DNA from: Pseudomonas hygromyciniae
GTDB taxonomy: Bacteria; Pseudomonadota; Gammaproteobacteria; Pseudomonadales; Pseudomonadaceae
NCBI RefSeq assembly: GCF_016925675.1
Contig: NZ_CP070506.1
Coordinates: forward strand, 5,888,501 to 5,952,500
Length of the DNA: 64,000 nt
Reading direction: 5' to 3'
How positions within the stretch are numbered: position 1 is the stretch's first letter; each line of letters opens with the position of its first letter. Made by a program: the position numbers and the translations under genes. The notes under the pieces are model-generated. The model ran no database searches and was not told the DNA's origin. It worked only from the letters and a program-made list of their open reading frames with translations. Of the stretch, positions 63,184-64,000 are shown piece by piece.

Positions 63184-63587
63184 ATCCGGTCGTGGTGGCG
63201 CCCGCCGGGGCCAGTTGGTCGAATGCGCTGCTGATCGGCCGCGAGGTGGTGATGTCGGGGATGACCGCGCACCCCGCCAGCCGCGAGGCGACCCTGGATT
63301 GCTACGCCCAGACCCTGGTGGTGCTGGGCAAGATCCAGGCGCTGGTGACCGCGGCCGGCGGGCATATCGGCAATATCTACCGGCTGACGGTGTACCTCAC
63401 CGATATCGCCGACAAGGACCAGGTGGGCCGCGCCCGGCGGGATTTTTTCGCCGGCCAGGCAGTGTTTCCCACGTCGACCCTGGTGGCCGTCAGCGCGCTG
63501 GTGTTTCCTGAACTACGGGTCGAGATCGAGGCCAGCGCCCGGCTCGATATCGACCTGCGTACCGTCACAGAGGTGAATGATGTCTAA
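63180..63587 (+). CDS. RidA-family protein lacking the catalytic Arg
   Basis: A 135-residue YjgF/YER057c/UK114-fold protein. The segment corresponding to PARAAVGVA in RidA reads FPTSTLVAVSAL, so the Arg105 equivalent is replaced (Ser/Thr), while the Glu in VEIEASA is kept. It therefore belongs to a divergent Rid subgroup and is unlikely to act like the housekeeping RidA at 12619. Some divergent members, such as 2-aminomuconate deaminase, act in aromatic degradation, which fits here. ATGA overlaps the oxygenase stop. Confidence 0.88.
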   Translation: MNPVVVAPAGASWSNALLIGREVVMSGMTAHPASREATLDCYAQTLVVLGKIQALVTAAGGHIGNIYRLTVYLTDIADKDQVGRARRDFFAGQAVFPTSTLVAVSALVFPELRVEIEASARLDIDLRTVTEVNDV

Positions 63588-64000
63588 GCCCTCCCTGCTC
63601 AACGCCCGCGTGCACACCCTGCGCTATGAAGCCGAAGGCATCATCAGCGTGGAACTGCGGCCGTTGGGCGATACCGTGTTCCCGCCGTTCGAGGCCGGCT
63701 CGCACATCGACCTGCACCTGGCCAACGGCTTGGTGCGCAGTTATTCGCTGCTCAACTCCCCCAGCGATCGGGGACGCTACACCGTGGGCATCCTGCGTGA
63801 CCGCAACAGCCGCGGCGGCTCGGAATATGTGCACAGTCAACTGCGGGTCGGCATGCCGCTGTCGATCTCGGCACCGCGCAACAACTTCGAACTGGACCTG
63901 AGCGCCAGCCACAGCGTGCTGGTGGCCGGTGGCATCGGCATTACGCCGATCTACTGCATGTTCCGCCAACTGCTGGCCCAGGGAAAATCCGCCGAGCTGA
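63577..64000 (+). CDS. VanB/PDR-type ferredoxin reductase, 5' part only
   Basis: Start of a PDR-family oxidoreductase that brings electrons from NAD(P)H to a Rieske oxygenase. The first 141 residues cover the flavin domain (FEAGSHIDLHL; RSYSLLNSPSDRGRYTVGILRDRNSRGGSEYVHSQL) and the beginning of the NAD domain (VLVAGGIGITPIYCM). The [2Fe-2S] domain expected at the C terminus lies beyond the window. Start may be ATG 63577 or 63580. It overlaps the RidA-like gene by 8-11 bases. It is the natural partner of the Rieske protein upstream. Confidence 0.92.
   Translation, partial: MMSKPSLLNARVHTLRYEAEGIISVELRPLGDTVFPPFEAGSHIDLHLANGLVRSYSLLNSPSDRGRYTVGILRDRNSRGGSEYVHSQLRVGMPLSISAPRNNFELDLSASHSVLVAGGIGITPIYCMFRQLLAQGKSAEL

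Overview
The window is chromosomal DNA of a Pseudomonas, most likely the P. fluorescens group. Three things point there. The gene order radC / coaBC-dut-algC-argB / pyrE / crc / rph / yicC / gmk-rpoZ-spoT / exbBD-tonB / oxyR-recG / hup / rubredoxin / ubiCA / phoBR / pst-phoU matches the block I recall from P. aeruginosa PAO1 (about PA5317-PA5370). The proteins are of Pseudomonas type. Nearly every intergenic space carries REP-like elements of the form GTGGGAGCGGGCTTGCTC, typical of the fluorescens group. No rRNA, tRNA, insertion sequence, phage or CRISPR array was seen.

Layout. 1-13.8 kb: housekeeping genes for coenzyme A, dUTP, exopolysaccharide sugar, arginine and pyrimidine synthesis, the Crc repressor, RNA processing and the stringent response. 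13.8-22.4 kb: an SDR-like protein, the ExbB-ExbD-TonB energy-transducing operon, the peroxide regulator OxyR with RecG, and a YbaK-HDOD fusion. 22.4-26.7 kb: HU, rubredoxin and its reductase, and the first two ubiquinone steps (UbiC, UbiA). 26.7-39.6 kb: the phosphate regulon (phoBR, then pstS, pstC-pstA-pstB-phoU on the minus strand). Three Pho boxes can be read directly, in front of phoB, pstC and pstS. 39.7-48.5 kb: an MFS transporter, a thioesterase, a mutarotase, small envelope proteins, purEK, and a HypT-like LysR regulator divergent from aspA.

48.9 kb to the right edge is the accessory part: at least 17 same-strand, often overlapping genes that look like one catabolic operon. It encodes an SsuABC/NMT1-type ABC importer, two SDR proteins, a cupin, an alpha/beta hydrolase, an IclR regulator, a ThDP enzyme, an aspartate-dehydrogenase-like protein, an aldehyde dehydrogenase, an extradiol dioxygenase with a complete active site, a class A flavin monooxygenase, two small proteins of unknown function, a Rieske oxygenase, a RidA-family protein and a VanB-type reductase cut by the window edge. 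Read together, this is import, hydroxylation and ring opening of an aromatic or heteroaromatic compound that probably contains nitrogen. The substrate cannot be read from the sequence. A similar block exists, as I recall, in PAO1 around PA3498-PA3514, so the cluster is probably uncharacterised rather than unseen.

The upstream region of that cluster (48.65-48.95 kb) is AT-rich. It holds two perfect 16-bp palindromes of the same consensus spaced 126 bp apart (candidate IclR operators), a candidate sigma-54 promoter, and two further half-sites. A-rich Hfq/Crc-type motifs lie at the starts of the permease and Rieske genes, so carbon catabolite repression by the Crc protein encoded in this same window is plausible.
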